Counted from the stretch's first letter, positions 39,677 to 51,086 are shown. The stretch is 64,000 nucleotides of DNA from Acidianus ambivalens (GCF_009729015.1 NZ_CP045482.1:1980001-2044000), one strand, 5' to 3'. Notes: generated from the letters alone by a model not told the origin. Numbers and translations: made by a program.

Positions 39677-42319
39677 TCACCTCTTCCAACCTACAACCCT
39701 TTCTAGAATTCTATTTACATCAACAGTTTTACCGTGAGAGCTATACATTGGATGTACGCCATCGCCTCCATATAAAGTTTGTATTACCTCGCCATATAAA
39801 GTTCTTACGGTGCCATCATATTCTATTCTTAAATCTGACAACGCATTTATTAATCTTCTTTGCATGTAGCCGCTTTGCGAAGTCCTTACTGCAGTGTCTA
39901 CTAAACCTTCTCTACCTGCAGCTGCGTGGAAGAACAATTCTATAGGATTTAATCCGCTTCTAAATGATGAGTATATGAAACCTCTAGCTTCTGCAGATAT
40001 ATCATTGCGTTTAAAGTGAGGTAACGCTCTCTCATAATACCCTCTAGATATTCTTTCACCTCTTACTGATTGTTGCCCTAGCATTGCTGCCATTTGAGTT
40101 ATATTTAGAACGCTACCTCTAGCACCAGTTCTTGCCATAATATACACATTATTAAATGGATCTAAGTCAGCTGCTGCAATCTCACCAGCATCGTTTCTTA
40201 ATTTATCTAACGTATCTAGGATATAACTTTCCAAGCTTTCCTCTAAAGTTCTACCGGGTATTTGCTCTAGTTCTCCTTTTTCATACTTTGCAATTAGCTC
40301 TTGAACTTGTTTATCAGCCTGCTTTGCTTTTTCAGCTATTTTTGCCATAGCTTCTTGCGAAATAGTTACATCGTCAATAGTCATTGTAAGTCCGTGAATT
40401 TCTATATACCTTATAAATACCTTGAATATGTTATCCATTAACCACAATCCGTAATCCTCTGGATACTCTCTAATTAACCAATGAAGTATGCTTTCTGGCT
40501 GTTGATTACCTAAGGCTTTCTTGTCGAATACTCCTTCTAATAGCTTTCCATTTTTAATAACTATGTAAGAATCGTGCGGGCAATCTTCATCAGTGCATAA
40601 TCTAGGACCGCTTGCTATGTTAGCTTGACCATGATAATTAAAGTCCTCCGGTAGGAATAAACTTACTACTTGCTTTCCTGTGTATAATCTCTTAGGTGCT
40701 AATATTGCAGGCTCTCCAATATCTTTAGATATGTTTGCTACTCCAAGTATAGTTTGTACTTCATCCTCTGTTAAAAGCGTAGTTTTTACAGTAAGTAAAT
40801 AAGCGCCGCTGATATAATCTTGAGCAGAACCCATAATAGGACCTCCATATCTAGGAGTTAAGATGTTCTTATGTACTGTCATTAATTCCTTGGCTTCTGC
40901 AATAGCTTCTTCTGACTGTGGTACGTGCAAGTTCATTTCATCTCCATCAAAGTCTGCGTTGTATGGTGGACATACAAGCAAGTTTAATCTGAAAGTTCTA
41001 CCCGGTAATACTTTAACTTTGTGAGCCATCATAGAAATTCTGTGTAAAGATGGTTGTCTATTGAATATCACAATATCACCGTCTATTAGATGTCTTTCAA
41101 CTATAAAACCGGGAGCTAATGTCGACGCAAACTCCTTCCTGTCTTTTACATAACGTAAATCAATTCTTCTACCATCTGGCTTTATAACGTAATTTGCTCC
41201 AGGCCATTTGTCTGGACCATTTAGCACGTATTCCCTCATTCTTTCAATATTCCACTTTGTAACCCTTTCTGGAACTGTAAGTATTTTTGCAATATCTATG
41301 GGAACTCCTACTTCATCAATACTTATGTTAGGATCAGGAGATATTACAGTTCTTGAGGAAAAGTCAACTCTTTTACCGGATAGATTGCCTCTAAATCTAC
41401 CTTCTTTACCTTTTAATCTTTGTGCTAGAGTTCTTAACGGCCTACCTGATCTATGTTTTGATGTAGGTAAGCCTGGAATTTCATTATCAAAATACGTTGC
41501 AACATGATATTGTAATAGGTCCCATAGATCTTCTACTATTAATTGTGGAGCTCCTGCATCTATGCTTTCTTTTAATCTTTCGTTAATTCTAACTATATCT
41601 ACAAGTTTGTGTGTTAAATCGTCTTCGGCTCTAATTCCATTTTCTATCATAATTGATGGTCTTATTGTAATAGGCGGTACTGGTAGGACAGTTAGTATCA
41701 TCCATTCGGGCCTACTAGTTTTAGGATCGTATCCTAATAGTTCTACATCATCGTCAGGTATTCTTTCAAGCCTATCCCTTATATCTACTGGAGTTAACCT
41801 AACTACACCTTCTTTTCTCTCTTCGTAGAAATTGTATGGTTTTTCAAGCTTTATCTTCAATTGTTTCTCTCCACAGTGCGGGCAAACTGGAGCTTTCATT
41901 GAAGATTTCTTTATATGCTCTACAAGTCTTTTAGCAGCTGAAGGCCATCTCTTATTTATAGCATGATAAATCCTTCTGTACCTTTCTAATTCTTGATCCT
42001 CTAATTTTATTCTACCGCATCTCCTACAAGTTGCACGAAGCAAATCATATATATGTTTAACAAACCCTACATGTATAACTGGCTTTACTAGCTCAATATG
42101 ACCAAAATGTCCAGGACAATTACCCATCATATTTCCACATGTAGGGCAACGCTGGCCAGGTTCAATTACGCCTAACCTTGGATCCATAACACTGCCTTCT
42201 ATTGGAGTACCGTCTTCGTCATAAACCTCAGAAGTAATTATAGCAGTTACTGACATCTTCCTTATTTCGTCTGGAGACAATATGCCGAATTTTACTCCTT
42301 TTATTATTTTTTCACTCAT
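39677..42319 (-). CDS. rpoA1: RNA polymerase subunit Rpo1N (A')
   Basis: This is the N-terminal part of the largest subunit with the catalytic centre. It has an N-terminal clamp zinc site ('CPTCGNMMGNCPGHFGHIEL'), a second zinc site ('CRRCGR...CPHCGE'), and the metal-binding 'NADFDGDEMNLHVPQ' loop carrying the three active-site aspartates. The bridge helix region reads 'FRSGLNPIELFFHAAAGREG'. The ATG at 42319 after GGTGATAATA is chosen over GTG 42328. The 880-residue length is typical. It overlaps the rpoB end by 8 bases. Confidence 0.97.
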   Translation of the reverse strand: MSEKIIKGVKFGILSPDEIRKMSVTAIITSEVYDEDGTPIEGSVMDPRLGVIEPGQRCPTCGNMMGNCPGHFGHIELVKPVIHVGFVKHIYDLLRATCRRCGRIKLEDQELERYRRIYHAINKRWPSAAKRLVEHIKKSSMKAPVCPHCGEKQLKIKLEKPYNFYEERKEGVVRLTPVDIRDRLERIPDDDVELLGYDPKTSRPEWMILTVLPVPPITIRPSIMIENGIRAEDDLTHKLVDIVRINERLKESIDAGAPQLIVEDLWDLLQYHVATYFDNEIPGLPTSKHRSGRPLRTLAQRLKGKEGRFRGNLSGKRVDFSSRTVISPDPNISIDEVGVPIDIAKILTVPERVTKWNIERMREYVLNGPDKWPGANYVIKPDGRRIDLRYVKDRKEFASTLAPGFIVERHLIDGDIVIFNRQPSLHRISMMAHKVKVLPGRTFRLNLLVCPPYNADFDGDEMNLHVPQSEEAIAEAKELMTVHKNILTPRYGGPIMGSAQDYISGAYLLTVKTTLLTEDEVQTILGVANISKDIGEPAILAPKRLYTGKQVVSLFLPEDFNYHGQANIASGPRLCTDEDCPHDSYIVIKNGKLLEGVFDKKALGNQQPESILHWLIREYPEDYGLWLMDNIFKVFIRYIEIHGLTMTIDDVTISQEAMAKIAEKAKQADKQVQELIAKYEKGELEQIPGRTLEESLESYILDTLDKLRNDAGEIAAADLDPFNNVYIMARTGARGSVLNITQMAAMLGQQSVRGERISRGYYERALPHFKRNDISAEARGFIYSSFRSGLNPIELFFHAAAGREGLVDTAVRTSQSGYMQRRLINALSDLRIEYDGTVRTLYGEVIQTLYGGDGVHPMYSSHGKTVDVNRILERVVGWKR

Positions 42320-45300
42320 TATTATCACCTTTTAAAGAAACTTTATCGCCAAGAATTAATCTGGGTGAAATAACCATGCTCATCAGCTCTTGGAGTAATA
42401 ATTTGAACGCATAGGATATAGTAACTGGGTATAAATTAGCTTTATCACCGTGAATTGGACATACGTACTTATTCTTATTCTTATCATACCAGCCTATGTA
42501 ACCGCATTGCTCGCAAACATAAACAGTAGTTTTATCAGAATTATCAAGTAATCTATCTTTTATAACCATTGCAGCTCCATAACCTATCAAACAATCTCTC
42601 TCCATTTCTCCAAATCTTAATCCTCCTTCTCTAGCTCTACCTTCTGTAGGCTGTCTAGTTAAAATTTGAATAGGCCCTCTAGCTCTACCGTGCATTTTAT
42701 CCGCAACCATATGATGTAATTTCTGGTAATAAACTACTCCATATAATATCCTTCCTTTTACTTTTTGTCCTGTTCTGCCATCATACACAACTTCTGTACC
42801 GTCTGGTAAGAATCCGAAATCTAGAAGCTTCTTTTGCAATTCCTCTATTGGCGTATTATAAAATGGAGTTGCATCCACTGTTTTACCAGATAATGCAGCG
42901 TATTTTCCAGCCAATGCTTCCATTATTTGACCTAGTGTCATTCTAGATGGTAATGAGTGGGGATTAAGTATAATGTCTGGTACAATACCTTTAACAGTAT
43001 AAGGCATATCAGCTTGTGGTATTAGCATGCCTATTACTCCTTTCTGTCCATGTCTAGTTGCAAACTTATCTCCTAATTCTGGTATTCTTAAATCTCTAAC
43101 TCTAACTTTTACTAGTTTATTTCCTTCAGAGGTCTCAGTAATTAACACTAAGTCTACAATACCTTTTTCTCCATGTCTAGTTATTACTGAAGTATCTCTC
43201 TTTGCTTGCTCTGGCGATAACTCTTTAAATTCCTGTAGAAACCTTGGTGGGCTAACTTTTCCTATTAATACGTCTCCTCCTTTTACTTCGACTTCTGGAG
43301 GAACTATTCCGTTCTCATCTAGTGACTTATAATAATCACTACCTTTGTATCCTCTAACTCCTGGTTCTGGTAATTGTATCTTATCTTCTTGGCCTCCAGG
43401 GTACTTAATTTCTTCCGCTGAGTACAGCCTGAAGAACGTTGATCTAAACATTCCTCTTTCTACTGAGGATTTATTCATGATAATTGCATCTTCCATGTTA
43501 TAACCGGTAAACGACATTACTGCTAGTATAGCGTTCTCTCCAGCAGGTCTATTATTGTACCCAATTATATCTAACGCCCTTGTTTGCACTAATGGTTTTT
43601 GAGGATAGTGCAAGAAATGAGCTCTACTATCCGTTCTTAACTGGTAGTTAGAAGCATAAAGACCTAAAGCTTGTTTAGCCATTGCAGACTGGTAAGTATT
43701 CCTTGGGGACTGGTTATGTTCTGGATATGGAATTATGGATGCTGTAATTCCAAGTATTGCTGGCGTCCATATTTCTAAGTGAGTATGCTCTGGAGTGACT
43801 TTACTTGGCTCTAATGCTATATACGCATTCTCTTCTTCCTCTGCATCTAAAAATTCTATTTTACCTTCCTTTACTAGAGTATCAAATGTAATTTCTCCTT
43901 TCTTTAATCTTTGAATATCCTCTTCTGTAACTAATGGTTTACCATCTTTTACCACGATTAACGGTCTCCTAACTCTTCCGCTATCGGAATTGACATAAAC
44001 TTCATCATAAGTATCCGTAACTATATGAGCTACATTTATTTCATCACTAATTTCTCCAGCTCTTCTTTTCTCTCTTATTTTATTAGCTAATTCCTCACCA
44101 TTAGGATAATAACCTACTAATCTTCCATTTAATATTACCTTACTCCAATTAGTGTAAGACGATGGATCTTCTCCTTCATCAATTTTCCTTATTAATTCTT
44201 CTAGTGGAATTACTCCTAACTCGTAAAGCATTTTTTCGACTATCTTATCATTTATTCCTACGGATATTTGAGCGAGCAAAGCTAAATTCTTAACTAGACC
44301 GCTGTTTGGACCTTCTGGAGTTTCAAATGGACACATCCTACCCCATTGTGTGCCATGTAAATCTCTAGCTTCAAAATTTGGCTGACCTCTAGCTAGAGAT
44401 GAAATAACTCTCCTTAAATGGCTTAACATTGATAGCCAATTAGTTCTATCTAAAAGCTGGCTTACACCAGTTCTACCTCCTACCCAGTTTCCAGTAGCCA
44501 TCGCATGCCTTATTCTTTCTGTTATAATATCTGGTCTAACTAGCGCATTAAGAGTTAGTCTTCTTCCTCTTACCTTAGACTTTTCTAATTGATAAACTAG
44601 ATCTTTTACAAATGCCTTAAACGCTACTCTAAATAAGCTAGAAAATAGATCACCTGCAAGTTTGAGTCTCTTATTAGCATAATGATCCTTATCGTCTGGC
44701 TCTCTTCTACCTAACTGTAATTCAATTAGTTTTGAAACAGCGTAACCTAAATAATACGCTTTCTTTTTCCTATCTGCAGGAGTAAGGCCTAAATGAGGTA
44801 GGAAATACTTATCTAGAACTTGCTCTGCTCTTTCTATTCTATTTTCTCTTTTTTGACCTATGGCGACTCTATTTCCTATAAAATCTAATGCGTCTTCTTG
44901 TGTAGTGATAGAAGAAGCTTGCTCTAAAGATGGTAATAACTCGTTTTGTATTTCTTCGTCAAAGGAGACAGCAAAGGTTATATCTCTGTCTGTTTCTAGC
45001 CCTAAGGCTCTCATTAATATCGCAAATGGAATTCTTCCAGGAACTGCTGGGAACGAAACGTGAATTGTGGAGTCTCTTAATCTTTCTATCGTTATTGGAA
45101 CTCTATATCCTGCAGTACTGGATATTATTTTTGCTGTATGAGTAACATTTGAACCGCTCTTTCCTTCATCTACTAGGACTCTATTAGTAGCTAGATCTTC
45201 TTGTGTTACTATCACTTTTTCTGTTCCATTTATTATGAAGTACCCTCCAGGGTCTTTAGGATCTTCGCCTATTTCTACTAGTTTTTCTGCAGGCAAGTCG

Positions 45301-45686
45301 GCTGTAGGGTCTGCTACTGATTTAAGCATTATAGGTAAGTCGCCTATGTAGACTTCTGTAGGTTCTCCTTCAATATTGTTCTCAACAGGAATCATTGTTA
45401 GATATATTGGTGCTGCATACGTTAAGTTCCTAAGTCTTGCTTCCATTGGAGTTATTTCTCTATCTCCTCTATCTGCCTCCCTTACTCTTGGCTTACCTAC
45501 CCTTATCTTACCAAGTTTAATCTTTAATCCAGGGATTTCTGTCTCAATCTCTCCTTGCTCATCAATTATCTCTTGAAGCTTATTCTTTATAAAATCGTTA
45601 AACGAATCTAAATGCTGTCTTACTAACCCTCTAGATTTGAAATAGGATTCTACTATTGCCCACCTATCATCTACTGAAAGCATCAT
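42312..45686 (-). CDS. rpoB: RNA polymerase subunit Rpo2 (B)
   Basis: This is the second-largest subunit, a single unsplit B subunit of about 1124 residues as in crenarchaea. Motifs include 'GYNMEDAIIMNKSSVERGM', 'ELGDKFATRHGQKGVIGML', 'MHGRARGPIQILTRQPTEGR' and a C-terminal zinc ribbon ('CEQCGYIGWYDK...CPIHG'). The ATG at 45686 lies one base after the rpo5 stop and behind GGTGAA; an in-frame GTG at 45695 is less likely. Confidence 0.97.
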   Translation of the reverse strand: MMLSVDDRWAIVESYFKSRGLVRQHLDSFNDFIKNKLQEIIDEQGEIETEIPGLKIKLGKIRVGKPRVREADRGDREITPMEARLRNLTYAAPIYLTMIPVENNIEGEPTEVYIGDLPIMLKSVADPTADLPAEKLVEIGEDPKDPGGYFIINGTEKVIVTQEDLATNRVLVDEGKSGSNVTHTAKIISSTAGYRVPITIERLRDSTIHVSFPAVPGRIPFAILMRALGLETDRDITFAVSFDEEIQNELLPSLEQASSITTQEDALDFIGNRVAIGQKRENRIERAEQVLDKYFLPHLGLTPADRKKKAYYLGYAVSKLIELQLGRREPDDKDHYANKRLKLAGDLFSSLFRVAFKAFVKDLVYQLEKSKVRGRRLTLNALVRPDIITERIRHAMATGNWVGGRTGVSQLLDRTNWLSMLSHLRRVISSLARGQPNFEARDLHGTQWGRMCPFETPEGPNSGLVKNLALLAQISVGINDKIVEKMLYELGVIPLEELIRKIDEGEDPSSYTNWSKVILNGRLVGYYPNGEELANKIREKRRAGEISDEINVAHIVTDTYDEVYVNSDSGRVRRPLIVVKDGKPLVTEEDIQRLKKGEITFDTLVKEGKIEFLDAEEEENAYIALEPSKVTPEHTHLEIWTPAILGITASIIPYPEHNQSPRNTYQSAMAKQALGLYASNYQLRTDSRAHFLHYPQKPLVQTRALDIIGYNNRPAGENAILAVMSFTGYNMEDAIIMNKSSVERGMFRSTFFRLYSAEEIKYPGGQEDKIQLPEPGVRGYKGSDYYKSLDENGIVPPEVEVKGGDVLIGKVSPPRFLQEFKELSPEQAKRDTSVITRHGEKGIVDLVLITETSEGNKLVKVRVRDLRIPELGDKFATRHGQKGVIGMLIPQADMPYTVKGIVPDIILNPHSLPSRMTLGQIMEALAGKYAALSGKTVDATPFYNTPIEELQKKLLDFGFLPDGTEVVYDGRTGQKVKGRILYGVVYYQKLHHMVADKMHGRARGPIQILTRQPTEGRAREGGLRFGEMERDCLIGYGAAMVIKDRLLDNSDKTTVYVCEQCGYIGWYDKNKNKYVCPIHGDKANLYPVTISYAFKLLLQELMSMVISPRLILGDKVSLKGDNNE

Positions 45687-45687
45687 T

Positions 45688-45942
45688 TCACCCACTTATT
45701 ACATACCTATAAATAACTGTCTCTCCAACAGTTTGGCTCTTCCTAGTAATTTTTATGATATCTCCTGGCTTAGCTCCAATGACTTTTACTACAGGATCTG
45801 ATGCCTTAATCCAAGGTAATTGCTCTGGACTAACTCCGAGAGCTTTTAGCACTTTATATGCCTCTTCTATTGAAAGCACTTCATGTTTCGGAACTAAAGA
45901 ATGAACTCTAGGATCTATTTTCTTATTAGAAGATGAACGCAT
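45688..45942 (-). CDS. rpo5: RNA polymerase subunit Rpo5 (H)
   Basis: This is the archaeal counterpart of the C-terminal domain of eukaryotic Rpb5. The 84 residues contain 'DPRVHSLVPKHEVLSIEEAY', 'LPWIKASDPVVKVIGAKPGD' and the end 'ETVIYRYVI'. The ATG at 45942 follows AAAGGTG and is preferred to GTG 45951. It is the first gene of the rpo operon; a TATA-like 'CTTATATATTAC' (complement of about 45981-45992) lies upstream. Confidence 0.96.
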   Translation of the reverse strand: MRSSSNKKIDPRVHSLVPKHEVLSIEEAYKVLKALGVSPEQLPWIKASDPVVKVIGAKPGDIIKITRKSQTVGETVIYRYVISG

Positions 45943-45980
45943 GAAATACACCTTTGATAGATAAAAAGGCTTTCTGTAAT

Positions 45981-45992
45981 GTAATATATAAG
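45981..45992 (-). promoter_or_regulatory. TATA box of the rpo5-rpoB-rpoA operon
   Basis: Reverse-strand 'CTTATATATTAC' lies about 40-50 bases before the rpo5 ATG, just inside the gap after the malic enzyme stop (45995). This leaves room for a short leader that includes an AAAGGTG ribosome binding site, unlike the mostly leaderless first genes elsewhere in the window. Confidence 0.55.
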
Positions 45993-45994
45993 GT

Positions 45995-47272
<1,278 letters not shown>

Positions 47273-47354
47273 ACTTACAACCCATTATATCAAGAGAATG
47301 TGAGCTTAAAAATAATAACATAAAATTAAAGTAATCTATGTCACGGTGATATAT

Positions 47355-49139
47355 TTGCCTAAATTAAGGCAACCAATAGTAGTCGTTCTAGGACACGTTG
47401 ACCATGGAAAAACAACTTTGTTAGATAAAATAAGAGGCACGGCCATGGTTAAAAAAGAGCCTGGAGAAATGACACAAGAAGTTGGAGCCAGCTTTGTCCC
47501 TACATCAGTAATATCGAAAATAGCAGAGCCGTTAAAGAATATTATACCTATAAAGCTAGAAATTCCAGGTCTACTTTTTATAGATACTCCAGGACATGAA
47601 TTGTTCTCTAATCTTAGAAGAAGAGGGGGTAGCGTTGCTGATATAGCAATTTTAGTAGTAGATATTATGGAAGGATTTCAAAAACAGACTTATGAATCAA
47701 TAGAGATTTTAAAAGAGAGAAAAGTTCCGTTTTTAGTAGCTGCAAATAAGATAGATCGTATACCAGGCTGGAAACCTAATGAAAATGAGCCGTTCCTTTT
47801 TAGTTTACAAAAGCAAAGCCCGGCAGTTCAGAAAAAATTAGATGAACTTGTTTACAACATTGTAATACAACTGGCATCAGAGAATTTTAATGCTGATAGA
47901 TTTGATAGAATTAGAGATTTCACAAAATATGTAGCAATAGTTCCAGTTTCTGGAAAAACCGGAGAAGGAATACCAGAATTATTAGCAATACTAGCCGGTT
48001 TGACGCAACGTTATATGCAAGGTAAATTAAAGTTTGTAGAAGGACCGGCTAAAGGTGTAGTTTTAGAAGTTAAGGAAGATCCTGGTATAGGGCACACTAT
48101 AGATGTAATTATTTATGATGGAATTTTACATAAGAACGACACTATAATTCTTGGAGGATTAAATGGAATTATTGTAACCAAGGTAAGGGGAATATTACTT
48201 CCTGCACCATTACAAGACATGAGACTTGCAAAAACTGGCTATAGATCAGTAGATGAAGTATCTGCTGCAGCAGGTGTTAAAATTTCGGCCCCAAATCTAG
48301 AGGAAGCTTTAGCTGGATCCCCACTATATGTTGCTGAAAATGAAAGCAAAATAGACGAATATAAGAAACTTATTGAGGAGGAATTATCAAAAATAAGATT
48401 CGCTAAAGATGTAAAAGGAATAGTAGTAAAAGCTGATAGCCTAGGAGTATTAGAATCTATTGTTACAGCATTAGAGAAAAGAGGAATACCAGTAAGGCTT
48501 GCAGATATTGGACCTATAACTAAAAGAGATATTGTAGAAGCAGAACTAGCAGGAAAAGAAGAGGAGGAATATGGTGTAATTGCCGCATTTAGAGTTAAAC
48601 CTATAGGAAATCTTGATACTTCAAAAGTTAAGATAATTTACAATGATATAATATATCAATTAATAGATGAAGTAGAAAAATACATTAATGATGTAAGAGA
48701 AAGGAAGAAGAGGAGAACGTATGATAGTTTAATTCTTCCAGGTAAGATAAAGATTCTACCAGGTTTTGTGTTTAGGAGAAGTGATCCAGTGATAGTTGGA
48801 GTCGAAGTAGAGGGAGGAATAATAAAACCTAAATTCCCGTTAATAAAGGATGACGGTAGAAAAGTTGGCGAAATACTACAAATTCAAGATAATAAAAAGT
48901 CTTTAGATAAGGCTACAAAAGGTATGGAAGTCGCTATTTCAATAAAGGGAAATGTAATGGTTGGAAGGCAAATAAATGAAGGAGATATACTTTACACTGA
49001 TGTGCCTAAAGAAGATCTAGAAATTCTAGTTAATAATTATAAAGATACAATAACTGACGACATGAAAGAGGTAATACAAGAAATTATTAAGATAAAAAGA
49101 GTAGAAGATCCTTTATACGGTTTGGGTATTAAGCTGTAA
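47355..49139 (+). CDS. infB: Translation initiation factor aIF5B (IF2-like)
   Basis: This is the GTPase that promotes ribosomal subunit joining. It begins MPKLRQPIVVVLGHVDHGKT (G1), followed by 'DTPGHELFSNLRRRGG' (G3) and 'ANKIDRIPGW' (G4), then the beta-barrel and C-terminal domains. It is about 594 residues long. I place the start at TTG 47355, four bases after GGTGA; the in-frame GTG at 47346 would overlap that site. The 3' end overlaps the convergent ndk by 27 bases. No intein is present, although these occur in some archaeal infB genes. Confidence 0.95.
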   Translation: MPKLRQPIVVVLGHVDHGKTTLLDKIRGTAMVKKEPGEMTQEVGASFVPTSVISKIAEPLKNIIPIKLEIPGLLFIDTPGHELFSNLRRRGGSVADIAILVVDIMEGFQKQTYESIEILKERKVPFLVAANKIDRIPGWKPNENEPFLFSLQKQSPAVQKKLDELVYNIVIQLASENFNADRFDRIRDFTKYVAIVPVSGKTGEGIPELLAILAGLTQRYMQGKLKFVEGPAKGVVLEVKEDPGIGHTIDVIIYDGILHKNDTIILGGLNGIIVTKVRGILLPAPLQDMRLAKTGYRSVDEVSAAAGVKISAPNLEEALAGSPLYVAENESKIDEYKKLIEEELSKIRFAKDVKGIVVKADSLGVLESIVTALEKRGIPVRLADIGPITKRDIVEAELAGKEEEEYGVIAAFRVKPIGNLDTSKVKIIYNDIIYQLIDEVEKYINDVRERKKRRTYDSLILPGKIKILPGFVFRRSDPVIVGVEVEGGIIKPKFPLIKDDGRKVGEILQIQDNKKSLDKATKGMEVAISIKGNVMVGRQINEGDILYTDVPKEDLEILVNNYKDTITDDMKEVIQEIIKIKRVEDPLYGLGIKL

Positions 49140-49550
49140 CTCCGTTTCCTCGAAAAATAAGGACATCTCTTTCTTAGCTTTCTCTGGAGAATCCGATGCA
49201 TGTATTACGTTTTCTGCTTTGCTTAACGCAAAATCTCCTCTAATGGTCCCAGGGAGAGCTTCTTTAGGATCAGTAGCTCCTATCATTTTCCTTATAACAC
49301 TTACAGCTTCGTCTCCTTCTATTACCATGCACACTACTGGACCAGAAGTTATATAAGAAATTAAATCCTCGAAGAAAGACTTGCCTTTATGTTCTTCATA
49401 CAATTTTTCCGCAGTTTCTCTAGAAATTCTTACCATCTTCATTGCTATAATATTAAGCCCTCTCTTTTCAAACCTAGAAATTATCTCTCCTATTAATCTT
49501 CTTTTTACTCCATCAGGTTTTATCATTACAAATTCTAATTGACTTACCAT
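49113..49550 (-). CDS. ndk: Nucleoside diphosphate kinase
   Basis: Ndk balances nucleoside triphosphates by phosphate transfer through a histidine. The 145 residues show 'FVMIKPDGVKRRLIGEIISR', 'EAVSVIRKMIGATDPKEALP' and the active-site 'AENVIHASDSPEKAKKEMSL'. It lies directly downstream of rpl24e (stop and start overlap as TAATG) and converges with aIF5B. Confidence 0.96.
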   Translation of the reverse strand: MVSQLEFVMIKPDGVKRRLIGEIISRFEKRGLNIIAMKMVRISRETAEKLYEEHKGKSFFEDLISYITSGPVVCMVIEGDEAVSVIRKMIGATDPKEALPGTIRGDFALSKAENVIHASDSPEKAKKEMSLFFEETELQLNTQTV

Positions 49551-49738
49551 TACCTAACCCTCATATACGAGGTTGTCCACTTTAGCTTTCTCGCATCTTT
49601 ATGATATTTTAGCATATATTTTCTACATTTACTAGAGCAGAACCATAAAATTGTACCATCATTCATGACATACATTAATCCTGTTCCTGGCCTTATCTCT
49701 TTTCCACAAAAACTGCACTTGTGAGTTACTGGAGGCAT
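49550..49738 (-). CDS. rpl24e: Large ribosomal subunit protein eL24
   Basis: This 62-residue zinc-ribbon ribosomal protein begins MPPVTHKCSFCGKEIRPGTG and has a second Cys pair in 'FCSSKC'. The archaeal length is typical. The open frame extends far upstream (to 50041), but that part is the antisense of rps28e, so the ATG at 49738 is the real start. Gene order rps28e / rpl24e / ndk is common in archaea, here with rps28e divergent. Confidence 0.95.
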   Translation of the reverse strand: MPPVTHKCSFCGKEIRPGTGLMYVMNDGTILWFCSSKCRKYMLKYHKDARKLKWTTSYMRVR

Positions 49739-49754
49739 TTTTACCCACTTAAAT

Positions 49755-49787
<33 letters not shown>

Positions 49788-49805
49788 TTATTATACTGAT
49801 TGGAT

Positions 49806-50051
49806 ATGAGTGAGAAAAAAGCTGAAACGTCGCCCATAATAGAAGAGTTTGGATTCCCTGCAGAAGTTATACAAATATTGGATAGAACTGGAGTAACTGG
49901 AGAAGTAACACAAGTTAGAGTTAGAGTTTTAGAAGGTAGAGATAAGGGAAGAATATTAACAAGAAATATAAAGGGGCCAGTAAGATTAGGAGATATAGTG
50001 ATTCTTAGAGAGACAGAAAGAGAAGCAAGAAAGTTAACCACAAAGAGGTAA
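49806..50051 (+). CDS. rps28e: Small ribosomal subunit protein eS28
   Basis: The 81 residues carry the eS28 signature 'VIQILDRTGVTGEVTQVRV', 'RDKGRILTRNIKGPVRLGDI' and the C-terminal 'LRETEREARKL'. The ATG at 49806 is preferred to an in-frame TTG at 49800. It diverges from rpl24e and precedes upp by 4 bases. Confidence 0.95.
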   Translation: MSEKKAETSPIIEEFGFPAEVIQILDRTGVTGEVTQVRVRVLEGRDKGRILTRNIKGPVRLGDIVILRETEREARKLTTKR

Positions 50052-50055
50052 ATTC

Positions 50056-50706
50056 ATGCCTCTATTTTTATTATCATCCTCCCTTTCTTTACATATATTA
50101 ACACAAATAAGAAATAAAGATACAGATCAAATTAATTTCAGAAAAGGATTAGTAAGGCTAGGAAGACTAATAGGTTATGAAATAGCTAACACTATGGATT
50201 ATGAAATAATAGAAGTAGAAACTCCGCTAGGAGTAAAAACTAAAGGAGTTAGAATTTACGATTTAGAAAACGTAATCATTATAAATATACTAAGGGCAGC
50301 GACTCCGCTAGTTGAGGGATTACTTAAAGCCTTTCCTGCCGCTAGACAAGGTGTAGTAACTGCAAGAAGGAAAGAGTTTGAAGGAAAAGAGCCTCCTAAG
50401 GAAATGGAAGTAGAAATTTTCTATGAAAAAATTCCAAAAATAAGGAAAGGTATAGATAATGTGATAATAAGTGATCCAATGGTAGCTACTGCAAGTACAA
50501 TGCTAAAAGTGCTGGAAAAAGTTGCAAAAGAAGAACCTAAAAGAATTTACATTGCTTCAGTAATAGCGTCCGAGTATGGAGTTAAAAGAATTCTAGAATT
50601 GTATCCCCAAGTATACTTTTTCACAATATCAATAGATCCTGAACTAAATAATAAAGGATATATAGTTCCAGGGTTAGGAGATGCAGGAGACAGATCTTTC
50701 GGATGA
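50056..50706 (+). CDS. upp: Uracil phosphoribosyltransferase
   Basis: Upp salvages uracil to UMP with PRPP. The 216 residues show 'TQIRNKDTDQINFRKGLVRL' (typical UPRTase N-terminus), 'NILRAATPLVEGLLKAFP', and the PRPP-binding 'IISDPMVATASTMLKVLE'. The archaeal enzyme is allosteric (GTP/CTP) in Sulfolobus; the C-terminal glycine end matches 'LGDAGDRSFG'. It overlaps the cytidine deaminase gene by 26 bases, so the pyrimidine salvage steps are coupled. Confidence 0.94.
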   Translation: MPLFLLSSSLSLHILTQIRNKDTDQINFRKGLVRLGRLIGYEIANTMDYEIIEVETPLGVKTKGVRIYDLENVIIINILRAATPLVEGLLKAFPAARQGVVTARRKEFEGKEPPKEMEVEIFYEKIPKIRKGIDNVIISDPMVATASTMLKVLEKVAKEEPKRIYIASVIASEYGVKRILELYPQVYFFTISIDPELNNKGYIVPGLGDAGDRSFG

Positions 50707-51076
50707 AAAATTATTGGAAATTGCTAAAAATGCTACAAGAAACTCTTATGCTCCATATTCAGATCTACACGTTGGTGCTGCAATAGTTACTGAAGATGGT
50801 AAAATATTTACCGGAACTAATATAGAGAATTCGTCGTACGGTCTATCAATATGTGCAGAAAGAGTTGCAGTTTTTAATGCAGTTAGTAATGGATATAGGA
50901 AATTTAAAAAGATTGCAGTAATAACCTCTGACGGAAAAGGCATAATGCCTTGCGGAGCTTGTAGACAAGTCTTAGCGGAATTCTCTGAAAATATGGAAGT
51001 AATAACGCTTGATAAGGACGGCAATGTGATAAGATTTAAATTAAATGATTTATTACCGCATGCATTTAGGTTATAG
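50681..51076 (+). CDS. cdd: Cytidine deaminase
   Basis: Cdd converts cytidine to uridine. The 131-residue protein has the zinc site and catalytic Glu in 'SICAERVAVFNA' and the paired cysteines in 'MPCGACRQVLAEF', with 'NSYAPYSDLHVGAAI' near the N-terminus. It is of the small tetrameric type. It starts inside upp and ends shortly before gatB, giving a salvage pair followed by a tRNA-charging gene. Confidence 0.94.
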   Translation: MQETDLSDEKLLEIAKNATRNSYAPYSDLHVGAAIVTEDGKIFTGTNIENSSYGLSICAERVAVFNAVSNGYRKFKKIAVITSDGKGIMPCGACRQVLAEFSENMEVITLDKDGNVIRFKLNDLLPHAFRL

Positions 51077-51086
51077 AGTGATAAAA

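Noticed and set aside
41208..41507. Plus-strand open frames inside the rpoA/rpoB genes and similar frames opposite other core genes.
   Set aside because: They are antisense shadows of highly conserved polymerase and metabolic genes, without start signals or recognisable domains.
47346..47354. GTG start of aIF5B at 47346.
   Set aside because: The GTG is part of a GGTGA ribosome binding site that is well placed for the TTG at 47355; either would change only three residues.
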